Notes: generated from the sequence alone by a model not told the origin. A DNA stretch of 9,458 bases from Candidatus Methanoplasma sp. (GCA_031256615.1 JAIRQG010000084.1:1-9458); one strand, 5' to 3'; shown: positions 1-7,427, numbered from the stretch's first letter. Made by a program: numbers and translations.

Positions 1-824
1 TGTTCATGGACCTGCCAGGCGCAAAAGTATCTCTTCCGGCAAATGATCAGGGGCATCTGTCAAATGTTTTCTTCGAAACGGTCGAGGACATAGAAACAAA
101 AGAATTCCCCGATGCGCTCAGCAGGAAGGAATGTCCAAATCTATATGGGTGTGTCGTGGATCTGATGGTAAAAACAAGAGAAACAGTGAAAACAGGTGCG
201 CTTGCCCCGTGTTGGTCAGAAGGAGTACTGACAACATCCGCGTTCCTCAGAGGGACGGAGCAGCTTCTCATGGACATGCTCATGGAGCCGGATGTTGCTA
301 AGAAGATGATCGCAAGAGGGAAAGAATGGTCGGATCAGATAGTCAGGGCAACATACGCCGACACCGCAGACTATGTGATAGACACCGACCCCGTCGCGTC
401 AGCCTCCCTCATAGACGCGAACATGTTCAAAGAGTTCGTGTTCGAACCGACGAAACAAAACATCGCCGGATGGAAGAAAGATCTGAAAATACCCGTCATG
501 GTACACATCTGCGGAGACACAACGCCGATGCTGGACCAGTTCACACAACTCGGAAACGAGATCCAGAGCATCGACTATCTGGTAAATATCGGCAAGGCGA
601 GGGAAATAGTAGGAGATAAGATAACAATCATGGGAAATGTCAACCCCGTGGAACTGATGTGGCGGGGAAGCGTACAAGATGTTAAAACGGAGGCAAGGTC
701 GTGCTTCGACAAAGCCGGACGCAACGGAAGATTCATCTTCGGGCCGGGATGCGCCACCCCCCGAGATTCACCGATGGAAAACACGAGAGCACTGGTGGAA
801 GCATCAAAAGAATGCCGCTACTGA
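1..824 (+). CDS. Methylcobamide:CoM methyltransferase-like protein (MtaA/MtbA, uroporphyrinogen decarboxylase family), 5'-partial
   Basis: The reading frame is open to the window edge and ends in TGA at 822-824. The first visible ATG (position 6) gives 272 residues, against roughly 340 usual for MtaA/MtbA, so about 60-70 N-terminal residues probably lie outside the window. Numbering from that ATG, the zinc site is H167-x-C169 in a VHICGDTTPML stretch plus C249 in FGPGC, the His-x-Cys...Cys ligand set of this family. The GNVNP motif (210-214) and the late SPMEN segment also fit. Known members move a methyl group from a methylated corrinoid protein to coenzyme M in the cytoplasm during methylotrophic methanogenesis. 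No corrinoid protein or substrate-specific methyltransferase is in the window, so the methyl donor (methanol, methylamines, methyl sulfides, methoxy-aromatics or other) cannot be assigned. A true uroporphyrinogen decarboxylase is unlikely because of the zinc ligand pattern. Confidence 0.85.
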   Translation, partial: FMDLPGAKVSLPANDQGHLSNVFFETVEDIETKEFPDALSRKECPNLYGCVVDLMVKTRETVKTGALAPCWSEGVLTTSAFLRGTEQLLMDMLMEPDVAKKMIARGKEWSDQIVRATYADTADYVIDTDPVASASLIDANMFKEFVFEPTKQNIAGWKKDLKIPVMVHICGDTTPMLDQFTQLGNEIQSIDYLVNIGKAREIVGDKITIMGNVNPVELMWRGSVQDVKTEARSCFDKAGRNGRFIFGPGCATPRDSPMENTRALVEASKECRY

Positions 825-916
825 ACAAACAGGCAGATCACTCCGTATCTCTTTCACAAAAAAGAATGCTATGGCCTCATTTCTGCGGCCGTCATATCTA
901 ACCAGAATGTTCAATG

Positions 917-1000
917 ATGTGCGTATGTGCAAAGACGATATGTATTGATACGACGGTTACCCGGATCAACGGATCAGTACCCCATGACCGAAAAGGACCT
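917..1000 (+). promoter_or_regulatory. Putative copA control region with two short tandem repeats and the copA ribosome binding site
   Basis: The 180 nt between the methyltransferase and copA contain no convincing gene. There are two perfect short direct repeats of 8-bp period: ATGTGC at 917-922 and 925-930, and CGGATCA at 962-968 and 970-976. A weak TATA-like stretch (about 939-950) lies between them. TTGAT (945-949) and ATCAA (965-969) form a short inverted pair. An AAAAGGA Shine-Dalgarno-like site at 991-997 is 7 nt before the ATG at 1005 and decides the copA start. The second repeat would sit near the transcription start, a plausible place for a metal-responsive operator, but no binding protein is known from the window. 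Confidence 0.35.
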
Positions 1001-1004
1001 GCGC

Positions 1005-3263
1005 ATGAGTGAAAAGGTATTCAACATAGGAGGAATGACCTGCGCAGCCTGTGCTCAAAGAGTGGAGAAGAGCATTAAAAAGCTGGACGGCGTAGAAAAC
1101 GTATCAGTCAATCTCGTTACCGAAAAAGCCACTGTTTTATATGATTCTCAAAAGGTGCGGCAATCCGACATCCGAGAAGTGATCGAGAAGGCCGGATACA
1201 GTGTTCTGGAAAGCAGTAAGGTGAACGAGACAGGCTTGGATGGAGAGAGGAAACAAAAAGAAATAAGGATTCTCTGGACAAAATTCATCATTTCTGCTGC
1301 TTTTTCCTTCCCCCTTCTTTACATAGCGATGGCTCCGATGGTAGGGATCGTAAACCTGCCTTTCTCAGCGGAACTGCACCGCTTGATGAGCAGCGACCCG
1401 CTCGCATATGCTTTCATCGAATTGCTTCTTGTCATTCCAGCGATCACCGTAGGGTACAGGTTCTATACTGTAGGTTACAGGGCGTTTTGGCAGCGGAGCC
1501 CCAATATGGATTCCCTGATCGCGGTAGGCACGACCGCCGCTGTGCTGTACAGCGTCTACAACACATGGATGATCGCGAACGGTCAGCAGGATGCTGTGGA
1601 AGCATTATATTTTGAAACAGCGGGAGTGATCATAACTCTTGTTCTGCTGGGAAAAACTCTGGAGGCGGTTTCAAAAGGAAAGACGGGCGAGGCAATAATG
1701 AAACTCATAGGTCTTGCGCCGAAAACCGCATTGATATTCCATAACGGCACGGAAAAGGAGATCCCTATCGAAGAAGTAGAGATCGGCGATATCGTCATCG
1801 TCAAACCCGGCGCGAAGGTCCCTGTGGACGGCACGGTAACAGACGGCCGCACTTCTGTTGATGAATCCATGCTTACCGGCGAAAGTATGCCTGTGGAGAA
1901 AAAGACAGGGGATCAGGTGTATGCGGCCACGCTCAACACCACCGGCCTGATAAGATTCAAAGCTGAAAAGATCGGATGCGACACAGTTCTGGCACATATA
2001 ATCAAGTTGGTAGAGGATGCACAGGGCAGCAAAGCTCCGATAGCAAAAATGGCCGATGTTGTATCGGGATATTTCGTACCGATCGTGTGCATAATATCGC
2101 TGCTTGCGGGGGTCGCATGGTTCTTCGGAAGCGACGGCGATCTGAGATTTGCTTTGATGATATCCATTTCTGTTCTTGTTGTCGCGTGCCCATGCGCTTT
2201 GGGATTGGCAACTCCCACTGCCATTATGGTCGGTACGGGAGTAGGCGCGGAGAACGGCATCTTCATCAAAAGCGGCGAAGCGTTAGAGAGTTTGCACAAG
2301 ATCAATACGGTCGTGCTGGACAAGACTGGCACGATCACCGAAGGCAGACCTGCCGTTACAGATATATTCGCTGTCAGCGGAGAAGAGCCAGATGGTCTTT
2401 TGCAGATAGCGGCTTCCGCAGAAAAAGGCTCAGAACATCCTCTTGGGCAGGCGATCGTCGCAGGAGCGCATGACAAAGGGTTGGAGATCCTGAATGCAGA
2501 CAAGTTCACATCCATCACGGGGCGCGGCATAGAGGCTGCGGTCGATGGACGGATTGTCCTTATCGGAAACCGCAAACTAATGGATGAGAACAAGATCCAG
2601 CTGGGCGGATTGCAGGCAGATTCCGACAGAATAGCGGATGAAGGCAAGACTCCGATGTTTATTGCGATAAACGGTAATGTGGCGGGGATAATAGCTGTTG
2701 CCGACCCTGTAAAAACTTCCAGCAGAGCGGCGGTCGACAGTCTGCGTAAAATGGGGATCGATGTTGTCATGATCACAGGCGACAACCGCAAAACAGCGGA
2801 TGCCGTTGCAAAACAGGTCGGGATCGACAGGGTGCTGTCAGAGGTCCTTCCGGAAGATAAGGCAAAAGAAATAACAAGACTGCAGTCCGACGGTCTAAAG
2901 GTAGCTATGATCGGAGACGGCATCAATGACGCGCCGGCGCTGGCACAGGCTGATACCGGCATAGCGATCGGTTCGGGAACAGACATAGCGATCGAATCGG
3001 CAGCTATTGTGCTGATGCACTCGTATCTGACGGACGTGCCGGTTGCGATCAGCCTGAGCAAGAAGACCATTCAGAACATCAGACAAAACCTGTTCTGGGC
3101 GTTCGGTTACAATGTGGTGGGGATCCCCATTGCCGCAGGGATCCTGTTTCTCTTCGGCGGACCTCTGCTGAATCCGATGATCGCGGCGGCTGCGATGTCA
3201 TTAAGCTCAGTATCGGTTCTGACGAACGCTCTGCGTCTGAAGAGAACAGCAATAAGGAAGTAA
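1005..3263 (+). CDS. copA: Cu(I)-exporting P1B-type ATPase CopA
   Basis: This 752-residue membrane pump should export Cu+ from the cytoplasm using ATP. An N-terminal heavy-metal-associated domain (about 4-67) carries the GMTCAAC copper site (C13, C16). Membrane helices follow, then the actuator domain with TGES (291-294). The transmembrane metal site is C395-P-C397, completed by Y702-N703 and M731-x-x-S734-S735, the signature of the P1B-1 copper class. The phosphorylated aspartate is D439 in DKTGT, the nucleotide domain has H478-P479, and the hinge is GDGIND (637-642). An in-frame ATG at 927 would add 26 residues without family resemblance. I chose 1005 because it has an AAAAGGA site 7 nt upstream and the protein then begins directly at the metal-binding domain. 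The CopZ-like gene starts 11 nt after the stop. Ag+ transport is also possible; zinc or cadmium is unlikely given the CPC/YN/MxxSS set. Confidence 0.97.
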   Translation: MSEKVFNIGGMTCAACAQRVEKSIKKLDGVENVSVNLVTEKATVLYDSQKVRQSDIREVIEKAGYSVLESSKVNETGLDGERKQKEIRILWTKFIISAAFSFPLLYIAMAPMVGIVNLPFSAELHRLMSSDPLAYAFIELLLVIPAITVGYRFYTVGYRAFWQRSPNMDSLIAVGTTAAVLYSVYNTWMIANGQQDAVEALYFETAGVIITLVLLGKTLEAVSKGKTGEAIMKLIGLAPKTALIFHNGTEKEIPIEEVEIGDIVIVKPGAKVPVDGTVTDGRTSVDESMLTGESMPVEKKTGDQVYAATLNTTGLIRFKAEKIGCDTVLAHIIKLVEDAQGSKAPIAKMADVVSGYFVPIVCIISLLAGVAWFFGSDGDLRFALMISISVLVVACPCALGLATPTAIMVGTGVGAENGIFIKSGEALESLHKINTVVLDKTGTITEGRPAVTDIFAVSGEEPDGLLQIAASAEKGSEHPLGQAIVAGAHDKGLEILNADKFTSITGRGIEAAVDGRIVLIGNRKLMDENKIQLGGLQADSDRIADEGKTPMFIAINGNVAGIIAVADPVKTSSRAAVDSLRKMGIDVVMITGDNRKTADAVAKQVGIDRVLSEVLPEDKAKEITRLQSDGLKVAMIGDGINDAPALAQADTGIAIGSGTDIAIESAAIVLMHSYLTDVPVAISLSKKTIQNIRQNLFWAFGYNVVGIPIAAGILFLFGGPLLNPMIAAAAMSLSSVSVLTNALRLKRTAIRK

Positions 3264-3274
3264 AGAGGAATAAA

Positions 3275-3487
3275 ATGGAAAGATCAGTATTGAATGTGGA
3301 GGGAATGTCCTGCGGGCATTGTGCAACGGCTGTAACAAAGGCATTGAAAGCCCTGCAGGGGGTACAAACCGTCGAGGTCGACCTGAAGGCAAAGACCGTA
3401 ACTGTAGAACATGACCCCGCGAGAGCCTCGTTAGAAAAAATAAAGCTTGAGATAGAGGACCAGGGTTACGACGTCGTTTCCAAGTGA
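3275..3487 (+). CDS. copZ: CopZ-like copper chaperone (heavy-metal-associated domain)
   Basis: This 70-residue protein is a single HMA domain of ferredoxin-like fold. Its MxCxxC site is in GMSCGHC (C13 and C16), and the His between the cysteines is typical of CopZ chaperones, whereas CopA has Ala-Ala there. The C-terminal DQGYDVV matches the usual end of the domain. It likely binds Cu+ in the cytoplasm and hands it to CopA. The ATG follows the copA stop by 11 nt, with an AGAGGA ribosome binding site at 3264-3269 within the gap, so the two genes should be co-transcribed. A role for another soft metal such as Ag+ cannot be excluded. Confidence 0.93.
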   Translation: MERSVLNVEGMSCGHCATAVTKALKALQGVQTVEVDLKAKTVTVEHDPARASLEKIKLEIEDQGYDVVSK

Positions 3488-3547
3488 CGCAGCATATGTT
3501 CTGCAGGCCTGTCGGCCGTAAATGGAAAATACGCAGACATTGTAACA

Positions 3548-4108
3548 ATGGGCATGAAAATGCTCATAATCAACGGATCCCCCAGAGCCGAAGGCAACAC
3601 CTCCGAGCTTGTAAAACAATTTATTATGAATGTCGGGAACAAAGCGGAGATCGAAGAGATCTGTATTTTCGAAGATGACATCAAAGGCTGCAAGAACTGC
3701 GGCGCTTGCCAAAGGGCAGTTCTGAAAACGCACTGCGCCGTCAACGATGACATGTCCGATCTGTACCAAAAGTTCCTGTCTTCGGACATCGTTATACTTG
3801 CATCGCCGATATACATGTGGCAGTTCACCCCTTGCACGCTGGCATTCCTTAACAGACTGCACTGTCTGTGCCATTCGGAAGATTTTTCATACAATGTTAT
3901 GGAGGGGAAAAGGATGGCGGCCCTGATCACACTGGGCGCGGAAGAAGATGTAGCGGATTATGCGGCAAAAGGCCTCAGAGACTTCTGCGAATTCTTCCGG
4001 ATAGATCATCGGGGAGACATCAGGATACCATACGCCGAAAAGCAAAGGATATCGTCAGGCGAATACAATAGAAAAGTGAAAGAGTTTGTCGGGAAGATAT
4101 TCGGCTGA
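3548..4108 (+). CDS. Flavodoxin-like NAD(P)H-dependent FMN oxidoreductase with a four-cysteine motif (Isf-like)
   Basis: This is a 186-residue soluble protein of the NADPH-dependent FMN reductase / iron-sulfur flavoprotein superfamily. The FMN phosphate-binding loop is NGSPRAEGNTSE (10-20). A compact cysteine cluster C48-x2-C51-x2-C54-x8-C63 follows, then the conserved NDDM. SPIYMWQ (86-92) is the second flavin loop. In methanogen iron-sulfur flavoproteins a compact motif of this kind holds a 4Fe-4S cluster; the last spacing here is a little longer than I recall for that family, so cluster binding is an inference. The substrate is unknown; quinone, oxygen or disulfide reduction are options. 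ATG codons at 3548, 3554 and 3560 are all in frame and none has a clear ribosome binding site. The 60-nt gap after copZ has only a poor AT-rich stretch (3518-3532), so either read-through from cop or a leaderless start is possible. Confidence 0.85.
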   Translation: MGMKMLIINGSPRAEGNTSELVKQFIMNVGNKAEIEEICIFEDDIKGCKNCGACQRAVLKTHCAVNDDMSDLYQKFLSSDIVILASPIYMWQFTPCTLAFLNRLHCLCHSEDFSYNVMEGKRMAALITLGAEEDVADYAAKGLRDFCEFFRIDHRGDIRIPYAEKQRISSGEYNRKVKEFVGKIFG

Positions 4109-5413
4109 TCACCAATCATCTCTGCGGTTGTCTGTCACGTGCTGCGACTTCCCCTCAAATCTTTTCAGCGTTCCGGGCAGTAAAAGTTTGACCTTCGCGC
4201 TGATGCTCAGCACGTTCTTGAGTTTATCTTCGACGAACCTCGTCCTCTTGAGGAGCTCTGTCATATCCTCTTTCAAAGAAGATTCGTTCAGTTCGACCTC
4301 TACCACCATATCGTCCATGTAGTTCTTGTTCTCTAACGTTATGTGATAGAATGTGCTAAGGAACGGTATCTCTCCGATCACGCTCTCGATCTGCGAAGGG
4401 AAGACATTCACGCCGCGCACGCAGAGCATATCGTCCGTTCTTCCTGAGAGCCTCATAAGCCGCGGATGCGTCCTTCCGCATTCGCATTTTTCCCATGTCA
4501 GCGACGAGATATCCATTATCTTGTATCTGATGAGCGGGAAAGCCTCCTTTTGAAGCATGGTGATGACTATCTCTCCCCGTTCTCCCTCGGCGCACTGGTC
4601 GCCGTTCTTATCAAGTATCTCGATGTAGCATATGTCTGCCCAGGTGTGCAGGCCGCACTGTTTCTCGCACTCGAGGAAGGACGGACCGTAGAATTCGCTT
4701 GCGCCGTAGCAGTTGTGCATGCGTATCCCTGTTCTGTCTTGTATTTTGGTTCTCATGCTTTCGGACCAAGGCTCTCCTCCCGAGATCGCCAGCCTGAGTT
4801 TGGTATCTCTTTGGATGTCGATGCCCTTCTCCTCGCACACTTCGGCTATATGGAAAAGGTAAGAGGGGGTTCCGGCGAACGCCGTGACAGGCAGGTCCCT
4901 CATCAATTGGATCTGCCTCTCTGTGTTCCCTGTGCTGGCAGGCAGAACCGTTGCGCCGATCTTCTCTGCTGCGTAGTGTACGCCCAACCCACCGGTGAAC
5001 AGGCCGTAGCCGTGGGCGTTCTGAATAAGGTCCCTTTTGCTCATTCCGAAGGAGACCATTCCTCTGGCCAGCGATTCCGCCCAGTCATCGAGGTCTTTTC
5101 TCGTGTACCCGACAACGGTGGGCTTTCCTGTGGTGCCGGATGAAACATGGAGCCTCTCAAGGTCCTCATAAGGTCTTACAAAGAGTTTGTCAGGATAGTT
5201 ATCCCTGAAGTCGGTCTTTACCGTGAAAGGGATCTTCCGGAATGTTTTCAGATCGGTAACATCTGCAGGCGATATCCCGACAGATTTCATACGGTCATGG
5301 ATGAACTTCGATGAATCGTACATTGTGCGAACGTTCTTTTTCAGAAGACTCAGTTGCAGTTTCTCAAGTTCCGCACGCGGCATTGTTTCGATCTCTTTGT
5401 TCCAAAAGGCCAT
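4109..5413 (-). CDS. paaK: PaaK-type phenylacetate/aryl-CoA ligase, copy 1
   Basis: This 434-residue cytoplasmic enzyme of the adenylate-forming superfamily should activate a carboxylic acid with ATP to an acyl-adenylate and then a CoA thioester. Visible motifs are the phosphate loop SSGTTGKPT (91-99), the A5-like YGASE (236-240), the hinge-region RYKIMD (296-301), GRTDDM (324-329) followed by VRGVNVFPSQIE, and the C-terminal GK pair (421-422) with the likely catalytic lysine. C310-x-C312-G precedes GRTDDM, as in many archaeal members. Its C-terminal tail (GKSQHVTDNRR) departs from copy 2 (GKAKRVIDKR). The ATG has a GGGGTGA ribosome binding site at 5418-5424, 4 nt upstream. It appears monocistronic with its own promoter. 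Phenylacetate, indoleacetate or 4-hydroxyphenylacetate are reasonable substrates from family knowledge, but sequence alone does not fix them. Confidence 0.92.
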   Translation of the reverse strand: MAFWNKEIETMPRAELEKLQLSLLKKNVRTMYDSSKFIHDRMKSVGISPADVTDLKTFRKIPFTVKTDFRDNYPDKLFVRPYEDLERLHVSSGTTGKPTVVGYTRKDLDDWAESLARGMVSFGMSKRDLIQNAHGYGLFTGGLGVHYAAEKIGATVLPASTGNTERQIQLMRDLPVTAFAGTPSYLFHIAEVCEEKGIDIQRDTKLRLAISGGEPWSESMRTKIQDRTGIRMHNCYGASEFYGPSFLECEKQCGLHTWADICYIEILDKNGDQCAEGERGEIVITMLQKEAFPLIRYKIMDISSLTWEKCECGRTHPRLMRLSGRTDDMLCVRGVNVFPSQIESVIGEIPFLSTFYHITLENKNYMDDMVVEVELNESSLKEDMTELLKRTRFVEDKLKNVLSISAKVKLLLPGTLKRFEGKSQHVTDNRRDDW

Positions 5414-5417
5414 ATTG

Positions 5418-5475
5418 TCACCCCACTGTGCTATTTGTTGTCATGCTAACATCAAGAAATCATTTAAATAATTAC
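5418..5475 (-). promoter_or_regulatory. Promoter, candidate operator and ribosome binding site of paaK copy 1
   Basis: On the minus strand an archaeal TATA-like element AATTATTTAAAT lies at 5473-5462. With the usual 25-nt spacing, transcription should start near 5440, leaving a leader of roughly 27 nt with the GGGGTGA site at 5424-5418. An imperfect palindrome of form TGTTnnCATGnnAACA occupies 5436-5451 (12 of 16 positions match its own reverse complement). It therefore sits across the predicted start site, where an archaeal repressor would typically act. The element positions are directly visible; their use is inferred. Confidence 0.5.
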
Positions 5476-5589
5476 CTAACGCCCGATTTGGCTGAAGTCA
5501 CCAATTTTGCCCGCTCTTTGTATGTTTGTCTTGACAGTTCATGGAAGACGGCTTGTTTGAGTCGTGGTTAGCACTTGCTCGTTTGATAG

Positions 5590-5636
5590 AATAAAAAGGG
5601 AAGTCGAAGACCCTTTATGCAGAGACTCCGACTTTA
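5590..5636 (-). terminator. Intrinsic-type terminator of the 5662-6237 gene
   Basis: Starting 28 nt after the stop codon, the minus-strand transcript can form a 9-bp stem AAGUCGGAG / CUUCGACUU (5634-5626 with 5609-5601, one G-U pair) with a 16-nt loop, followed by CCCUUUUU (U-run complementary to 5593-5597). Archaeal RNA polymerase terminates mainly at U-runs, so this is a good candidate. The remaining part of this roughly 250-nt gap, about 5476-5589, shows no gene or clear signal. Confidence 0.6.
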
Positions 5637-5661
5637 GGATTTTTCTCAAATAATTTTTGTC

Positions 5662-6237
5662 TCACAGCCATTCAAAATTCCAAAGGGCATTATATGGATC
5701 ATCAGATAACACTGAATCTGCCCATGAATATGCCAATTGTATTGCTTGCTTTTCATCATAGTCTACGATACTGTTAGTGAAGTTCACTCCATCTTTAACA
5801 TATATACAGTGAACACTTTCATCTTCTGAACATCCTATCGCGCCCAATTTCGTGGCAAAATTATTGTACAAATATGAATCATTCCCGATAAATATGAACG
5901 GTACGCTGTTCACAATAGCTGTATTGATATCTTTATTTATTTTCTGCTGATCGTTGAGGTATATCCATGATTCACTGATGATTGCTATATCTCCTGCTCT
6001 AATGTCGCTGATATTCGATTTTTTATTGATGCTATGCGTTAAGCCAGACAGATTGTTCTCTATTTCTGAGAAAAGGATATCATCCGAAAATACGACCACA
6101 TTCCGATCAGTAAACCCTTTTTTTTCGGGTAAAGAATCACTTGGGTCATCCTGGTCTCCTGCAAAGAAAGCTACGACAAGCACTGCTAAAAAAGCCAGCA
6201 CAAGGACCACCGTCAAAGAATATATTTTTTTGTTCAT
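5662..6237 (-). CDS. Unrecognised membrane-anchored extracytoplasmic protein
   Basis: I do not recognise a family for this 191-residue protein. Residues 1-4 (MNKK) are basic, followed by one strongly hydrophobic segment (about 7-26) that looks like a signal anchor. No lipobox cysteine is present, so the remainder is probably outside the cell. The outer part alternates likely strands and helices (RNVVVFSDD 45-53, DIAIISES 83-90, VPFIFIGND 112-120), suggesting a small Rossmann or glutamine-amidotransferase-like alpha/beta fold. C136 and C144 could form a disulfide. It ends in an aromatic-rich NFEWL. Base composition is visibly more AT-rich than the neighbours, with many AAT, AAA and ATA codons, hinting at recent acquisition or a fast-evolving surface protein. 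The start is firm: a full AGGAGGT site lies 7 nt before the ATG. The gene is real by these signals, but its function is unknown. Confidence 0.75.
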   Translation of the reverse strand: MNKKIYSLTVVLVLAFLAVLVVAFFAGDQDDPSDSLPEKKGFTDRNVVVFSDDILFSEIENNLSGLTHSINKKSNISDIRAGDIAIISESWIYLNDQQKINKDINTAIVNSVPFIFIGNDSYLYNNFATKLGAIGCSEDESVHCIYVKDGVNFTNSIVDYDEKQAIQLAYSWADSVLSDDPYNALWNFEWL

Positions 6238-6241
6238 TTAT

Positions 6242-6271
6242 GTTACCTCCTCTCCAGTTTGGGCTGGTAAC
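6242..6271 (-). promoter_or_regulatory. Shine-Dalgarno site inside a small inverted repeat
   Basis: The leader of the 5662-6237 gene holds AGGAGGU (6251-6245), 7 nt before its ATG. The last three bases of that site lie in an inverted repeat: GUUACC (6271-6266) can pair with GGUAAC (6247-6242) around an 18-nt loop. A competing 4-bp hairpin CCAG/CUGG (6267-6264 with 6257-6254) uses two of the same bases and would leave the ribosome site free. The pairing is seen in the sequence; a regulatory role is inferred. Confidence 0.4.
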
Positions 6272-6310
6272 CATTCATTAGACAGTTGTAAAAAAGAGGC
6301 ATAACAGTAA

Positions 6311-6325
6311 TATCTATAATAAACA
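6311..6325 (-). promoter_or_regulatory. TATA-like promoter of the 5662-6237 gene
   Basis: On the minus strand TTTATTATAGATATT (6323-6309) resembles an archaeal TATA box and predicts a transcript start near 6290 and a leader of about 50 nt. A second AT-rich element on the minus strand (6400-6387) is a weaker alternative. The rest of the gap 6326-6460 is AT-rich and holds no gene. Its only other notable signal is a plus-strand TATATAAA at 6366-6373 with no gene behind it. Confidence 0.4.
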
Positions 6326-6460
6326 CGTTTTTTACACGCCATCCCTGCCTGCATTAGATTTTTTGTATATAAATTAGGGGTAGGATTTATTATATTTAAA
6401 GAAATTTTTTGATATATCGGGGCAGACTGAAAAGAGGCTCACATCCCATTTTGCGGCCGA

Positions 6461-7423
6461 TCATTCTAGCTTTATTGATCCCGCAATCCTCAATTTCCCG
6501 CCTTCAAGATACATCAGGATGCCGGCATCTCCGGGTTTATGTATTATGTCTGTCTCCATCTCTATGGTCAGCTGCGGGTTTCTGAAATCGCTTCCGCTGC
6601 CCGCACCTGCGATGCGACAGGGGACCATCTGCATCCAGTGCCCGAGGTGAAGCACCATGCCTTCTTTAAGAGGAGAGGGCCAATATTTGATCAGTTCGGC
6701 TTTTCCGACGATCTTTTTGGTCATTTTGACGGAGGGGTCCGTCGTAAGCACATACCCGCGGTCCAGTTCGTCCGACTCTATCCCTCTGAGGGCAAGCCCG
6801 ACATGATCTCCTTTGACGCCGTCATCCGCATCAACGTCGTGTTTCTGTATTGACTTCAGCACTACTTCCCGTTTGAGAGGGAATACCTGCATCTTGTCGT
6901 GTTTCCTGAAATATCCGTCTATGACCGATCCGAGGACCACCGTCCCCACGCCTTTAACGTTGAAGTGGCTGTCGACGGGGCAGGAACCGCAGGTTCCGCT
7001 GCCCGGCGCGCGCGCCTCTTTTTGTGCTATGTCGAGGAGGTCCTCTCTCATTTTTATGTGGTCTTCCTCGATATACGCATAATTTTCCAAGGAAGTGCCT
7101 GCGATCAGCGGCGCAAGCTGCTCTTTCTGAATGAAGTTCCTCAGTATTATCCATCCCTTTCTTATCTTGAAAAGGTCTGCCATAACGATGGATTCTCCGA
7201 GGGAGGCATCTATCTTATCCACGGTCAGTATCGCAAATTCTGACATGCCCATGGAGTAGAAGAGCGAGGACAGTTTCTCAGGATATTTGGACGGCTCGAT
7301 CAACGTGACCGAATCGTTCCCTCTTTTGATCTCGAAGAAGGTCACATCGGTGATTGTGCCCTTCTTGCCGATCTTCTCGGCAAGGCCGACCGCTCCGAGG
7401 ACCGCAACGTTCAGGTTCCCCAT
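6461..7423 (-). CDS. aSelBL: SelB/EF-Tu-like translation factor paralogue with a degenerate GTPase domain
   Basis: This 320-residue protein resembles archaeal SelB-like (aSelBL) elongation factor paralogues. Domain 2 is well kept (about 150-230): DSHFNVKGVGTVVLG, then SIQKHD (191-196), GDHVGLALRG (205-214) and ELDRGYVL (219-226), as in EF-Tu/EF1A/SelB. A domain-3-like barrel follows to the end. The SelB C-terminal extension that reads the selenocysteine element is absent. The N-terminal region has the spacing of a G domain, but the P-loop is GAVGLAEKIGKKG (10-22), the DxPGH switch is E43-P-S-K-Y-P, and no NKxD is seen. A C145-x2-C148 pair sits between the domains. The family was once proposed to deliver pyrrolysyl-tRNA, which is unproven. 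The gene begins 4 nt after the ACT gene stop, with GGAG at 7437-7434 inside that gene, so it should be co-translated with paaK copy 2. Whether it binds tRNA, ribosome or nucleotide here is unknown. Confidence 0.85.
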   Translation of the reverse strand: MGNLNVAVLGAVGLAEKIGKKGTITDVTFFEIKRGNDSVTLIEPSKYPEKLSSLFYSMGMSEFAILTVDKIDASLGESIVMADLFKIRKGWIILRNFIQKEQLAPLIAGTSLENYAYIEEDHIKMREDLLDIAQKEARAPGSGTCGSCPVDSHFNVKGVGTVVLGSVIDGYFRKHDKMQVFPLKREVVLKSIQKHDVDADDGVKGDHVGLALRGIESDELDRGYVLTTDPSVKMTKKIVGKAELIKYWPSPLKEGMVLHLGHWMQMVPCRIAGAGSGSDFRNPQLTIEMETDIIHKPGDAGILMYLEGGKLRIAGSIKLE

Positions 7424-7427
7424 TATC

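Noticed and set aside
927..1004. Upstream ATG codons at 927 and 984 as copA starts
   Set aside because: Neither has a ribosome binding site, and the extra residues do not resemble the family; the ATG at 1005 has both a suitable site and the metal-binding domain directly after it.
1913..3070. 385-residue open frame on the minus strand
   Set aside because: It lies wholly antisense to the conserved catalytic part of copA. Its length is a by-product of that gene's codon pattern, and the product resembles nothing.
4466..5143. 225-residue open frame on the plus strand
   Set aside because: Antisense shadow of paaK copy 1; its product shows no domain features, whereas the minus-strand frame has all PaaK motifs.
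5414..5661. tRNA or small RNA gene in the gap
   Set aside because: No cloverleaf, no TTCGAAT-like arm and no paired acceptor ends were found; the only stable structure is the terminator hairpin.
6292..6438. Direct repeat AAAAGAGGC (6292-6300 and 6430-6438) as insertion-site marks around the AT-rich gene
   Set aside because: Both copies lie on the same side of the gene, and nine low-complexity bases can recur by chance.
6461..7423. A true SelB or EF1A
   Set aside because: The GTPase motifs are all missing and the SelB C-terminal extension is absent, so canonical tRNA delivery by GTP hydrolysis is not supported.
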